A stretch of 64,000 nucleotides of DNA. Source: [Clostridium] celerecrescens 18A (GTDB lineage Bacteria > Bacillota > Clostridia > Lachnospirales > Lachnospiraceae). Positions 8,834-16,722 of the stretch are shown here, one piece after another. The stretch spans positions 3,348,001 through 3,412,000 of the forward strand of contig NZ_PGET01000001.1 in the NCBI RefSeq assembly GCF_002797975.1, in the 5' to 3' direction. Position 1 is the stretch's first letter; each line of letters starts with the position of its first letter. The translations under genes and the position numbers were made by a program. Below the pieces are notes generated by a model. It saw only the letters and a program-made list of their open reading frames with translations. It had not been told where the DNA came from and made no database searches.

Positions 8834-10024
8834 TTAAAAATCTACCTCTTTATCATAGTAACAACAGGTTAACAGTTTCTCCATCTCAGCGGCCGTGATC
8901 GGTCTTGGGTTGGAGCCGGTGCATGCATCACCTACTGCCAGCTCTGCTACTGTCCCTAATTTATCATTGAACTCTGCTTCGTCAATGATTCCGCCTTCGT
9001 ATTCCTTAATACAAGCAGGAATATTCAGCTTTTCGTTCATGGAACGGATCTCTGCGATCAATGCATCAACCAGTTCCTCATCATTATTCCCCTTCAGATC
9101 AATGAAGCGGGCAATATCTGCATAACGCTTTGCAGCCTCCGGTACCTTGGAATTAAATTTAACTACCTTAGGCAGGTACATGGCGTTTGCACATCCATGA
9201 ACAATATGTCCCCCTGAATAAGCAGCGCCTGTTTTATGAGCCATGGAATGAACAATGCCTAAAAGGGCATTGGAGAATGCCATACCGGCAAGACACTGGG
9301 CATTATGCATACGGGCACGTGCTTCCATGTCCCCGTTATAGGAATCAATTAAGTCATTATGTATCATCTTAATAGCATGAAGTGCCAAAGGATCGGTGTA
9401 GTCACAATGGAGGGTTGATACGTAAGCTTCCACCGCATGAGTCAGAGCATCCATACCGGTATGGGCGGTCAGCTTCTGAGGCATGGTCTCAGCCAGGTCC
9501 GGATCAACGATTGCGATATCCGGTGTGATATTGAAATCTGCAAGCGGATATTTCACTCCTTTTTTATAATCCGTAATGACACTGAATGCCGTTACCTCGG
9601 TAGCCGTACCGGAAGTGGACGGAATGGCGCAGAATCTTGCCTTTGTTCTCAAAGTCGGGAAATTAAAGGGAATGCATAAGTCCTCGAAAGTGGTATCAGG
9701 ATATTCATAAAATGCCCACATTGCCTTTGCCGCATCAATAGGAGATCCGCCGCCGATTGCAACGATCCAATCCGGCTCAAATTCCCGCATCATTTCTGCA
9801 CCTTTCATCACCGTATCCACGCTGGGATCCGGCTCTACTCCTTCAAACAGCTTTACTTCCATTCCGGCTTCTTTCAGGCATGTCTCCACCCTGTCAAGAA
9901 ATCCAAAACGTTTCATGGAACCGCCGCCGACAACCACGATCGCCTTTTTTCCTTTTATATTCTTAAGCTCTTCCAGGGCGCCCTTTCCGTGATATAGGTC
10001 TCTCGGTAATGTAAATCTAGCCAT
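8834..10024 (-). CDS. Iron-containing (group III) alcohol dehydrogenase
   Basis: 396-residue NAD(P)-dependent, Fe-type alcohol dehydrogenase, probably acting on short-chain alcohols such as ethanol or butanol in fermentation. It shows the nucleotide-binding GGGSPIDAAKA motif (about 94-104) and the IPSTSGTATEVT segment. Metal-ligand regions are also present: DPDLAETMP, GMDALTHAVEAYVS and HSMAHKTGAAYSGGHIVHG, which carry the expected Asp and His ligands. The ribosome binding site AAGGAGG precedes the ATG. It is preceded by a 16-base inverted repeat that may control it. Downstream on the same strand of LysR and Rex genes, it is plausibly redox-regulated, though I see no clear Rex box. The exact substrate is not predictable. 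Confidence 0.92.
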   Translation of the reverse strand: MARFTLPRDLYHGKGALEELKNIKGKKAIVVVGGGSMKRFGFLDRVETCLKEAGMEVKLFEGVEPDPSVDTVMKGAEMMREFEPDWIVAIGGGSPIDAAKAMWAFYEYPDTTFEDLCIPFNFPTLRTKARFCAIPSTSGTATEVTAFSVITDYKKGVKYPLADFNITPDIAIVDPDLAETMPQKLTAHTGMDALTHAVEAYVSTLHCDYTDPLALHAIKMIHNDLIDSYNGDMEARARMHNAQCLAGMAFSNALLGIVHSMAHKTGAAYSGGHIVHGCANAMYLPKVVKFNSKVPEAAKRYADIARFIDLKGNNDEELVDALIAEIRSMNEKLNIPACIKEYEGGIIDEAEFNDKLGTVAELAVGDACTGSNPRPITAAEMEKLLTCCYYDKEVDF

Positions 10025-10105
10025 CGTATAATCCTCCTTGTGAGTTTCCAGTTCTTTGCTATAGCTGTATTGTAGCTCAAACAGACAGGAAATACAAAGG
10101 TAAAA

Positions 10106-10141
10106 AAATATATATCAGTATATAAATACTGATATATATTT
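10106..10141. promoter_or_regulatory. AT-rich perfect inverted repeat upstream of the alcohol dehydrogenase
   Basis: Perfect 16-base arms (10106-10121 and 10126-10141, core ATATCAGTAT) are separated by ATAA. It sits between the stop of the LysR gene (8 bases away) and the alcohol dehydrogenase start (about 80 bases away). It is too AT-rich to be a good intrinsic terminator and has no flanking U-run of its own, so an operator for the dehydrogenase promoter is the better guess. The binding protein is unknown; the adjacent LysR regulator is a candidate. Confidence 0.5.
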
Positions 10142-10148
10142 AACGTTC

Positions 10149-11069
10149 TTATTTCAAAAAAATATTCTTCACTGTTTCCAGCTGATTCAGAAACCCTTTA
10201 TCCCAGTCTGTAAACGAATATCCCTTTCTGTAGATCAGCGCATCCTGATATGTCCCGGCCTTTTTTTTGCACTGCCGTTCCACCAGACCATACCTTGTAA
10301 GGAGCTCTTCTGGCATGGGAGAGACCCACATATACGTGTGAGGATCTTCCTCTAAAAGGTCGAACTGGCTTCCCCGTTCAAATACGTAAACATGTTTTTG
10401 GGATTCTGAAACCTTTCCTTTCTTTTCAAAATTCTCCCGGCGGCCAGATGGCCCGTCGCCATGGGCAATCTCAATATAAGGCAGCAAGTCTTCTCCCATG
10501 ATTTCCTTTTTCCCTGCCAGGGGATGATTTCCGGACATGAGAAGCCTTAGGGAGTATTCCAGAACCGGCTCCAGTAATAGGCCCTTTGCCACAGCTGCCT
10601 GGGCATAATATCCTTCTAAAGAGGACTGATACCGGATAATACCCAGATTATATTCTCCGGTTTCCACATCCTTTAAGGTATCTGCAGAATTTGTCTCCCT
10701 CAGCCACACATTCATTCCCTCTTCCTTATCCAGGCTTCGGATAAACCGGGAAAATGCAAGGCTTAAATAACTAGCCCTTGGCATAGAAAGGGAAAATTCC
10801 ACCCCTCCCACCTGATCTGGTTTATATAGATGTTCCATCTTTTCGATCTGGTCCAGGACATTTCTGGCATGCTCCAGAAAAATCCTTCCCCTCGCCGTAG
10901 GAACCACGCCCTTGGAAGTCCGCCTGAAAATCGGTGCGCCAAGGCTTTCTTCCAACGTTTTAATCGCCTTGCTTAAATTAGGCTGGTCCATGTAGAGGTT
11001 GGCAGCCGCCTTGGTTATGGAACCTGTTTTTTCCACCTCCACGGCATATTGTAACAATACAGTATTCAA
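10149..11069 (-). CDS. LysR-family transcriptional regulator
   Basis: 306 residues. The N-terminal winged helix-turn-helix (about 1-60) reads GSITKAAANLYMDQPNLSKAIKTLEESLGAPIFRRTSKGV, the standard LysR DNA-binding signature. The remainder is the effector-binding periplasmic-binding-like domain, less typical in sequence, so no ligand can be named. Its ATG overlaps the stop of rex by 4 bases, so the two regulators are cotranscribed and coupled. The next gene downstream is the iron alcohol dehydrogenase, about 125 bases away, a plausible target but not proven. Confidence 0.9.
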   Translation of the reverse strand: MNTVLLQYAVEVEKTGSITKAAANLYMDQPNLSKAIKTLEESLGAPIFRRTSKGVVPTARGRIFLEHARNVLDQIEKMEHLYKPDQVGGVEFSLSMPRASYLSLAFSRFIRSLDKEEGMNVWLRETNSADTLKDVETGEYNLGIIRYQSSLEGYYAQAAVAKGLLLEPVLEYSLRLLMSGNHPLAGKKEIMGEDLLPYIEIAHGDGPSGRRENFEKKGKVSESQKHVYVFERGSQFDLLEEDPHTYMWVSPMPEELLTRYGLVERQCKKKAGTYQDALIYRKGYSFTDWDKGFLNQLETVKNIFLK

Positions 11070-11749
11070 TTATCTTCCTCCTCAGTCCACTGACTGCCTT
11101 CTTTGTCAACCTCATAGAGATATTTGGACAGAGCCGCAAGCGACACAGCCATGTTCTCATTCTGCACCAGAACATGGTCTGGTACGGTTAAGTGGGTGGG
11201 AGCAAAGTTCCATATGGCCCTTACACCGCCGCCTACCAGGCGATTGCATACCTCCTGGGCATATTCCGCCGGAACCGTGATGATTCCGATGTGAATGTTC
11301 ATTCTCCTGCAGAGGTTTTCCAGCTTGTCCATGGGAAAAACCGGCTTGCCCCCTGTTTTTGTATTCACCCTTCTTCCATCGGAATCAAAGGCCAGGACAA
11401 TCTCCACTCCGTACTGCTCAAACCCTTTGTAAGACAGCAAGGCTTTTCCCAGGGATCCAACTCCTACCAGAGCCGCCTGGTTCGTATTATGGAACCCTAA
11501 AAACTCTTCCATGTCTCTGATTAGGTCCTTCACCACATATCCCAATTTAGGCTTTCCAGCTGTTTTTGCCACCATCGCCAGATCCTTGCGCACCTGGACC
11601 TCATTTAGCTGAAGATCCAGAGCAATGGCCGGCGCTGATATTGTCTCTGTTCCTTCCCTGTATTTCCGTTCCAGATAATGATGATACATTGGAAGACGCT
11701 CCAGGGTCTTCCTGGATATGCCTCCTACCAAGTTTTTTTTCTCTTCCAT
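11066..11749 (-). CDS. rex: Redox-sensing transcriptional repressor Rex
   Basis: 227-residue NADH/NAD+ sensor. The N-terminal winged helix contains SAPAIALDLQLNEVQVRKDLAMV, the DNA-recognition helix of the family. A Rossmann domain starts at AALVGVGSLGKALLSYKGF (about residues 94-112), and GVRAIWNFAPTHL is the typical C-terminal segment. Rex represses fermentative and hydrogen metabolism genes when NADH is low. It heads a two-gene operon with a LysR regulator and lies near an alcohol dehydrogenase, a usual Rex-type target. No convincing palindromic Rex operator was seen upstream of that dehydrogenase by eye. Confidence 0.95.
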   Translation of the reverse strand: MEEKKNLVGGISRKTLERLPMYHHYLERKYREGTETISAPAIALDLQLNEVQVRKDLAMVAKTAGKPKLGYVVKDLIRDMEEFLGFHNTNQAALVGVGSLGKALLSYKGFEQYGVEIVLAFDSDGRRVNTKTGGKPVFPMDKLENLCRRMNIHIGIITVPAEYAQEVCNRLVGGGVRAIWNFAPTHLTVPDHVLVQNENMAVSLAALSKYLYEVDKEGSQWTEEEDN

Positions 11750-11825
11750 AAGCGTGCCCCCTACCTCTTATTAACTACAGGATTCTACATTCTCCCTTAA
11801 CATAAGTAATCTTGCATTCCAGTCC

Positions 11826-12875
11826 TTAAGACTCCCCCTCATAACGAAGGTCCGTAAGAAGCATGGCGTCGCCGAAACTGAAAAAACGATAACGCTCTTT
11901 AATGGCTTCCGCATAGGCATGGAGCACATGATCCCTCCCTGCAAGAGCGGATACCAACATTACCAACGTAGATTCAGGCAAGTGGAAATTCGTAATCAGA
12001 CAATCCAGAATCGTAAAACGATATCCAGGATAAATGAATATCTCCGTCCATCCGCTTCCTGCCTTTAATATCCCCTCTTCCGTAGAGGCAGACTCCACCG
12101 TACGGCAGCTGGTGGTTCCCACACAGACAATGCGGCCACCATTTTGCTTTGCCTCATTGACCTTTTTTGCCTCTTCCTCTTCTATAATATAGAATTCAGA
12201 ATGCATATGATGCGCTTCGATCTCATCTACCTTCACCGGACGAAAGGTTCCAAGCCCCACGTGAAGAGTTACATGGGCGATGGCCACCCCCATATCCTCA
12301 ATTTCCTCTAACAGCTCTTTTGTAAAATGCAGCCCTGCGGTAGGCGCCGCCGCTGATCCTTCATGCTTTGCGTAAACCGTCTGATAACGGTTCTTATCCT
12401 TTAGCTGGTGGGTAATATAAGGCGGCAGAGGCATCTGCCCCAAACGATCCAGTATTTCTTCAAAAATCCCCTCATAAGAGAACTGGATCAACCGGTTTCC
12501 TTCTTCTACCACATCGATCACGGTTCCTTTTAACAGGCCCTCTCCAAAGGTTATCACGGTTCCCACCTTTGCCTTTTTTCCCGGTTTTACCAGGGTTTCC
12601 CAAATATCATTCTCTTTTCTCTTTAATAAGAGGATTTCGATCTTTGCCTCTGTTCCCTCTTTCACTCCAAACAATCTGGCCGGAATGACCTTGGTATCAT
12701 TAATGACCAGACAATCCCCTTTCCGCAAGTAGGAAAGGATATCCCTAAAATGTCTGTGCTGGATCTCTCCCGTATGTTTATCTAAGACCAGAAGCCTGGA
12801 TGCAGAACGGTCCTCAAGGGGGTCCTGGGCAATCAACTCCTGCGGCAGATCAAAATAAAAGTCCCTAACGTTCAT
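11826..12875 (-). CDS. queA: S-adenosylmethionine:tRNA ribosyltransferase-isomerase
   Basis: QueA transfers and isomerises the ribosyl part of S-adenosylmethionine onto 7-aminomethyl-7-deazaguanine in tRNA, making epoxyqueuosine. The frame is open from 12932, but the ATG at 12875 ([19 protein letters not shown]) has AAAGGAGAG a good distance ahead and matches the family start, giving 349 residues. Family segments [37 protein letters not shown] and [10 protein letters not shown] are all visible. A terminator just upstream separates it from the preceding gene. No other queuosine genes are adjacent. Confidence 0.95.
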   Translation of the reverse strand: MNVRDFYFDLPQELIAQDPLEDRSASRLLVLDKHTGEIQHRHFRDILSYLRKGDCLVINDTKVIPARLFGVKEGTEAKIEILLLKRKENDIWETLVKPGKKAKVGTVITFGEGLLKGTVIDVVEEGNRLIQFSYEGIFEEILDRLGQMPLPPYITHQLKDKNRYQTVYAKHEGSAAAPTAGLHFTKELLEEIEDMGVAIAHVTLHVGLGTFRPVKVDEIEAHHMHSEFYIIEEEEAKKVNEAKQNGGRIVCVGTTSCRTVESASTEEGILKAGSGWTEIFIYPGYRFTILDCLITNFHLPESTLVMLVSALAGRDHVLHAYAEAIKERYRFFSFGDAMLLTDLRYEGES

Positions 12876-12893
12876 TAACTTGCTCTCCTTTAC

Positions 12894-12932
12894 CAAAAAT
12901 GCTCCTCTGCAGGGTGCCACGCAGAGAAGCAT
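12894..12932 (-). terminator. Rho-independent terminator after the membrane-anchored hypothetical gene
   Basis: Stem with arms 12899-12910 and 12921-12932 (ATGCTCCTCTGC against GCAGAGAAGCAT, one mismatch), loop of 10 bases, followed on the minus strand by TTTTTGG. It lies between the stop of the gene at 12938 and the start of queA, so queA probably has its own promoter or depends on readthrough. Confidence 0.75.
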
Positions 12933-12937
12933 CTGTT

Positions 12938-13696
12938 TTACGTATTGTTTGGTTGGCTGACTGAATCAGTTGTATCCTCCGGTTCTTCCTTCTCATCCAT
13001 CAGTATGTGATAGACAGCCAGAAGATTTTCGTCAGACTTTAAAGCATTCTCAAGACCGCCGTTTACCTCTTTTGCCTGCTTTTGCACCGCCTCAGACTGG
13101 TTTGCCTTCTCCATAAATTCAGATTGTTCTGCGCTGGTATCTGCAACCAGATAATAGCTACCATCTGCTGCCGTTTTTACATAACATACAACAAGACTGG
13201 GCGCCAAAGTTTCAGCCTGACGGAATTTGATATCAAATCTGGCATATACCACATAATCGCCCTCTTCCAATCCGGTTGCCGTATAGCATACCAGGTTTTC
13301 AAAACTCTGGTAAAATTTCACTTCCTCTTCCATTCTGGCTCCCTGTTCTCTTATAGCCTCTAAAGAACCGGTATTGCCAAATACCTTTGAAAGTGCCTCT
13401 ATATCACAGGTCTTCCTGGCTTTAAAGTAAGCTTCCATCAGATCATGAATTGCCGGTATGGCCTCTTCCTGCAGCGTAATTTCCTTTGCTGCCTCTGATG
13501 GCGTGCCCTCTGCCTCTCCTGGATCCACTGCTTCCGTGGATGCATTAGCCGAATTATTTCCTGTCTGTTCGGGCTTATCCAAAACAATAACGGCAAAAAT
13601 CAGTATAACCGCTGCCAAGGGAAAAAACAAAAATTTCAGCAGCCGTCTGATTTCTTCCTTGGAAACGTTCTTCCATTTTTCAATTAAGTCCTTCAT
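12938..13696 (-). CDS. Hypothetical membrane-anchored protein
   Basis: 252 residues, family not recognised. A single transmembrane helix ([19 protein letters not shown], about 22-40) follows a short basic cytosolic tail. Then comes a low-complexity, acidic linker (about 45-80) and an extracytoplasmic domain of about 130 residues with the pattern of a small alpha+beta fold, beginning [30 protein letters not shown]. This resembles NTF2/SnoaL-like or DUF4878-style secreted domains only loosely. It is upstream of queA on the same strand with a terminator between them. Function unknown; probably exposed on the outer face of the membrane. Confidence 0.7.
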   Translation of the reverse strand: MKDLIEKWKNVSKEEIRRLLKFLFFPLAAVILIFAVIVLDKPEQTGNNSANASTEAVDPGEAEGTPSEAAKEITLQEEAIPAIHDLMEAYFKARKTCDIEALSKVFGNTGSLEAIREQGARMEEEVKFYQSFENLVCYTATGLEEGDYVVYARFDIKFRQAETLAPSLVVCYVKTAADGSYYLVADTSAEQSEFMEKANQSEAVQKQAKEVNGGLENALKSDENLLAVYHILMDEKEEPEDTTDSVSQPNNT

Positions 13697-13808
13697 ATGG
13701 GCTTGACCTCCTGGAGAATCAATCTCCTTTTCATTCTAACAAAAAAACAGACAAAAATCAACAAATACTATTGCGCTTTAAAAGAATCTATAGTAGAATA
13801 TAAAAGAT

Positions 13809-13880
13809 GCATCTGTAGCTCAGTGGATAGAGCAGTGGCCTCCGGAGCCGCGTGCGTAGGTTCGATTCCTATCAGATGCA
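13809..13880 (+). tRNA. tRNA-Arg (anticodon CCG)
   Basis: Seventy-two bases folding as a cloverleaf. The acceptor stem is GCATCTG/CAGATGC with discriminator A. The D arm is GCTC...GAGC. The anticodon arm is GTGGC-CTCCGGA-GCCGC with CCG in the loop, and the T arm carries TTCGATT. It reads CGG codons. A T-rich stretch follows immediately and may end transcription. The CCA end is not encoded. Confidence 0.95.
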
Positions 13881-14176
13881 CTTTTTATTTTCTGGATTAT
13901 TTATCTAAAACCCTTGATTTTACGGGCTTTCTTATACCTATCCGTTTATTAATCCCATGTCAAAGCCAGAGCTTTTCCAATTTTCATTCCTGTGTTAAGA
14001 ATAAGACATAATATTATGAATTCCACTTTTACAGTGTATTTCATGTTGTCCTCATTATATTCCTTAATTTTACATTTCGCATTCTTTTACTCTTAACAGA
14101 GAATCATCTATCGGTTGTTTAGTCTCTGTCCCATTGTCTGATAAGCCCGTCTTACGATTGCCGGTGAATTTAACAT
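13881..14176. other. Intergenic stretch after tRNA-Arg, no gene seen
   Basis: About 296 AT-rich bases between tRNA-Arg and the next small gene. I see a T-run right after the tRNA, a small self-complementary patch (ACCCTTGATTTTACGGG at 13910-13926) and no convincing coding frame with a ribosome binding site. The 3' end of a tRNA-Arg is a common integration target, but no integrase or repeated tRNA end is visible here. Confidence 0.5.
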
Positions 14177-14425
14177 TCACCACTTGATTAAATCCTGAAG
14201 TCTCTTCATTTCTCTGTGTTCAAATCCCAGTTCTTTTAAAGCCTTACAAATACCTTCTGCATATCCCCAATGCCTGTCTGATTTTCGCTGACTCCTCTCA
14301 CAGCCATACATATCATCATTTTTAAAACACTGCCTTACAATTTTAAACTCTTCTCTTGACTGTTCTGCTATTCTGATTGCTTCATATAGCAAATCCTCAC
14401 ATCTTAAAGTTTCACGTTGTGTCAT
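14177..14425 (-). CDS. Hypothetical small protein (82 residues)
   Basis: Eighty-two residues, charged and soluble, probably mostly helical (CEDLLYEAIRIAEQSREEFKIVRQCFKN). No family recognised. I accept it as a gene because AGGAGG lies 7 bases before its ATG and the frame is cleanly bounded. A small stem (GGTGAAT/ATTCACC, 14162-14180) overlaps its stop codon. It stands alone between tRNA-Arg and the DUF5688-like gene, transcribed away from the latter. Confidence 0.55.
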   Translation of the reverse strand: MTQRETLRCEDLLYEAIRIAEQSREEFKIVRQCFKNDDMYGCERSQRKSDRHWGYAEGICKALKELGFEHREMKRLQDLIKW

Positions 14426-14584
14426 AGTGCAATCCTCCTGTGCTAAACTATAATATACTTTCTATCATTAAGCCGCTGGTAATTATTTCCAGAAGGGGCA
14501 CATAACATGTGTTTTATCTAAATCTATTCTTGTTGTAACTCTGCATCAAGCAGTTTACATAAACAAACCTAAGGAGGTATCCAT

Positions 14585-15550
14585 ATGGTATACGAAACAT
14601 TTCTGGAAACGATCAAACATTCCCTGAAAGAAAGGCTGGGGCCGGAATTTACCCTAACGCTCCAGCCTGTCACCAAGAACAACGGGCTTATCCTTAATGG
14701 GCTATGCATTGGGAAAGCCAACGAACGGGCAGCCCCCACCATCTATTTAAACCATTTCTATGAATCCTATCAAAAGGGCAGGCCTTTTCATGCTATCATT
14801 GATGACATTACGGCTCTTTACCAAAGCAGCCCCCTGCCGGATGAACTTCCCATTGAAGAATTCCTGTCACAGGAACAGATTACGGAAAAAATCATCTTCA
14901 GGCTTATCAACGAACCGGCCAACCGGGAACTGTTAAAAGAAGTCCCCCATATTTCTTATCCGGAACTGGATCTATCTATTACATTCTACCTTTCCCTTCA
15001 AAGAGACGAAGACAGTCACCTTACCGCTCTCATCCACAACCGCCATCAAAAAGCCTGGAACCGGTCAACGGAAGAATTATTCTTAGCAGCCAGGTCAAAT
15101 ACGCCCCGCCTTTTTCCATCCCGTATCCGTTCTCTTTCCGAAGCCATAAAGGACATTGTAAAAAAGTCGTCCGAACGTGGAATGAACGAAGAATCCCTGG
15201 AGGAATTCTTTGATATCACGCCTCTGTCTCCTCCTATGTACGTACTGTCCAATTCCTCTGGATTAAATGGAGCCGGCTGCCTGCTTTATGAAGGCATATT
15301 AAAAGACTTCGCATCATGCACCGGCAGCGATTTAATCATACTGCCTTCAAGCATTCACGAAGTCCTTATCATTCCATATAGTAAAGATATTTCTTTTGAT
15401 GAATTAGCAGAAACCGTTTTCTCCATTAACCAGGAAGAAGTACCAGAAGAAGACCGTCTTTCCAATCACATCTATTTCTATTCCGGAAGCAGCGATAAGC
15501 TGTCCATTGCATTCACCTCTTCTGCCCCAATCGGAACAAAGAATCCATAA
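14585..15550 (+). CDS. DUF5688-like protein of unknown function
   Basis: 321 residues, cytosolic, no signal peptide or membrane helix. The pattern resembles the DUF5688 family that is frequent in Lachnospiraceae, often in several copies per genome: an N-terminal MVYETFLETIKHSLKERLG helix, a ...TIYLNHFYESYQKGRPFHAIIDDI segment, and a C-terminal half with ...MYVLSNSSGLNGAGCLLYEGILKDFA and ILPSSIHEVLIIP. That family assignment is from memory of its style. A strong ribosome binding site (AAGGAGG) precedes the ATG. Its last 38 bases overlap the end of the convergent exporter gene on the other strand. Function unknown. Confidence 0.75.
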   Translation: MVYETFLETIKHSLKERLGPEFTLTLQPVTKNNGLILNGLCIGKANERAAPTIYLNHFYESYQKGRPFHAIIDDITALYQSSPLPDELPIEEFLSQEQITEKIIFRLINEPANRELLKEVPHISYPELDLSITFYLSLQRDEDSHLTALIHNRHQKAWNRSTEELFLAARSNTPRLFPSRIRSLSEAIKDIVKKSSERGMNEESLEEFFDITPLSPPMYVLSNSSGLNGAGCLLYEGILKDFASCTGSDLIILPSSIHEVLIIPYSKDISFDELAETVFSINQEEVPEEDRLSNHIYFYSGSSDKLSIAFTSSAPIGTKNP

Positions 15551-15932
15551 TAAAGATAGCCATTGCTATGGCGCCCGAAACCTGCAGCGTTTCCACCAGA
15601 TAATGACTGGAAAGCTCCGGGTTGTTTGCGATCACATAGGATACGCTCCGGTAAATGGATGTTCCCGGGACCGACGGCAGGATGCCTGCCACCAGGAACA
15701 CTGTGACCGGAGCTTTAAAAATCCGTGCAAAGATGTGGCTGGATAAAGCCACCAGCAGACTGGATAAAAAAGCCGCAGCTATGACAGAACCGGATGATGC
15801 CTGCACCAGAAGATAGACAAGCCAGCTGGCTGCTCCGATTCCTCCCGCCAGAATCACATGCCTTTTGGGAAGCTCCAATATTAATGAAAAGCTGATTACC
15901 GCCAGAAAGGCTCCTATCGTCTGTACTACCAT
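15513..15932 (-). CDS. Threonine/serine exporter family protein, small (ThrE_2/DUF3815-type) subunit
   Basis: Membrane protein of 139 residues with four or five hydrophobic helices (MVVQTIGAFLAVISFSLIL, HVILAGGIGAASWLVYLLV and so on). It corresponds to the C-terminal half of ThrE-type amino acid exporters (ThrE_2 domain), including the VTVFLVAGILPSVPGTSIYRSV motif. The frame is open from 15953, but AGGAGG lies inside that extension at the right distance for the ATG at 15932, so I use 15932. It overlaps the larger subunit's end by 7 bases, so they are coupled. Likely exports threonine or serine, or a related metabolite; the true substrate is unknown. Confidence 0.88.
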   Translation of the reverse strand: MVVQTIGAFLAVISFSLILELPKRHVILAGGIGAASWLVYLLVQASSGSVIAAAFLSSLLVALSSHIFARIFKAPVTVFLVAGILPSVPGTSIYRSVSYVIANNPELSSHYLVETLQVSGAIAMAIFIMDSLFRLGQKR

Positions 15933-16702
15933 GACAGCCCTCCTGTCATCCACTGAAATAAGCCCATGCCCGCTCCCACGCCTGCAGCTACTGCAAGTGC
16001 GATCACTACCGCCTCCATGATTCTTGCCGTTCCCGAGGCATAGTCACCATTTAAGGTATCCCGGATCGCCGTAGTAAATATAACACCGGGAACCAGAGGC
16101 ATGATTGCTCCGATAATAATGATGTCACTTTTGATTCCCGGCATAAGCCACTGTCCAATAAAAAGAGTGGTGACTGCAATTAAGAATGCGCATAACCCAT
16201 TGGCACAGAAATCATTAAGCCTGATCCTTGCGGAAACCTCCATGGCTGCTGCTAAGGATATTCCAGTCACAGCCGCCGCCAGGCAGTCTCTCGCCCCTCC
16301 CCCCAAAAGCAGAGTGAAAAATACTGCCACTCCCATGATTCCAATGTCCTTTAGTCTCCGCCCGTACTGAACCGAATCCTGTATCTCCTTCAATCTCCCA
16401 TAGGCTTCCTCCACCGTCATACGGTCCTCACACAGCATTCTGGAAACATCATTGACCAGGTAAACTCTGTTTAAGTTGGTGGATCTTACCGTAACCCTTC
16501 TCGCTACGGTTATTGCCTCAATGGCGGGGTCATTAAGGGACGCAAAAATCCCTGTAGAAAAAACTATGGCTTCCGCAGTATTCCTGCCTGCCTTTCGTAA
16601 AATGTGATCAATGGTATTCTCCACCCTGTAAATTTCCGCACCGCTTACCAGCATGATCTCACCTGCCAGAACCGCAGTTTCCACAAGCAGCTTATCATTC
16701 AT
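15926..16702 (-). CDS. Threonine/serine exporter family protein, large (DUF1212-type) subunit
   Basis: 258 residues. The N-terminal cytosolic domain (about 1-110) begins ETAVLAGEIMLVSGAEIYRVENTIDHILR, the family signature. It is followed by about five transmembrane helices with IMPLVPGVIFTTAIRDTLNGDYASG near the end. It pairs with the small subunit gene that overlaps it; the two together equal a full-length ThrE. It is the gene after feoB on the same strand with only 20 bases between, so cotranscription with feoAB is possible, though no functional link is known. Confidence 0.9.
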   Translation of the reverse strand: MNDKLLVETAVLAGEIMLVSGAEIYRVENTIDHILRKAGRNTAEAIVFSTGIFASLNDPAIEAITVARRVTVRSTNLNRVYLVNDVSRMLCEDRMTVEEAYGRLKEIQDSVQYGRRLKDIGIMGVAVFFTLLLGGGARDCLAAAVTGISLAAAMEVSARIRLNDFCANGLCAFLIAVTTLFIGQWLMPGIKSDIIIIGAIMPLVPGVIFTTAIRDTLNGDYASGTARIMEAVVIALAVAAGVGAGMGLFQWMTGGLSW

Positions 16703-16722
16703 AGGCTTATTCCTCTATAAGT

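Noticed and set aside
10025-10148. Rex operator before the alcohol dehydrogenase
   Set aside because: The palindrome found there lacks the TTGTGA/TTGTTAA-type half-sites of Rex operators.
13697-14011. 104-codon plus-strand frame
   Set aside because: It runs straight through the tRNA-Arg gene, so it is chance.
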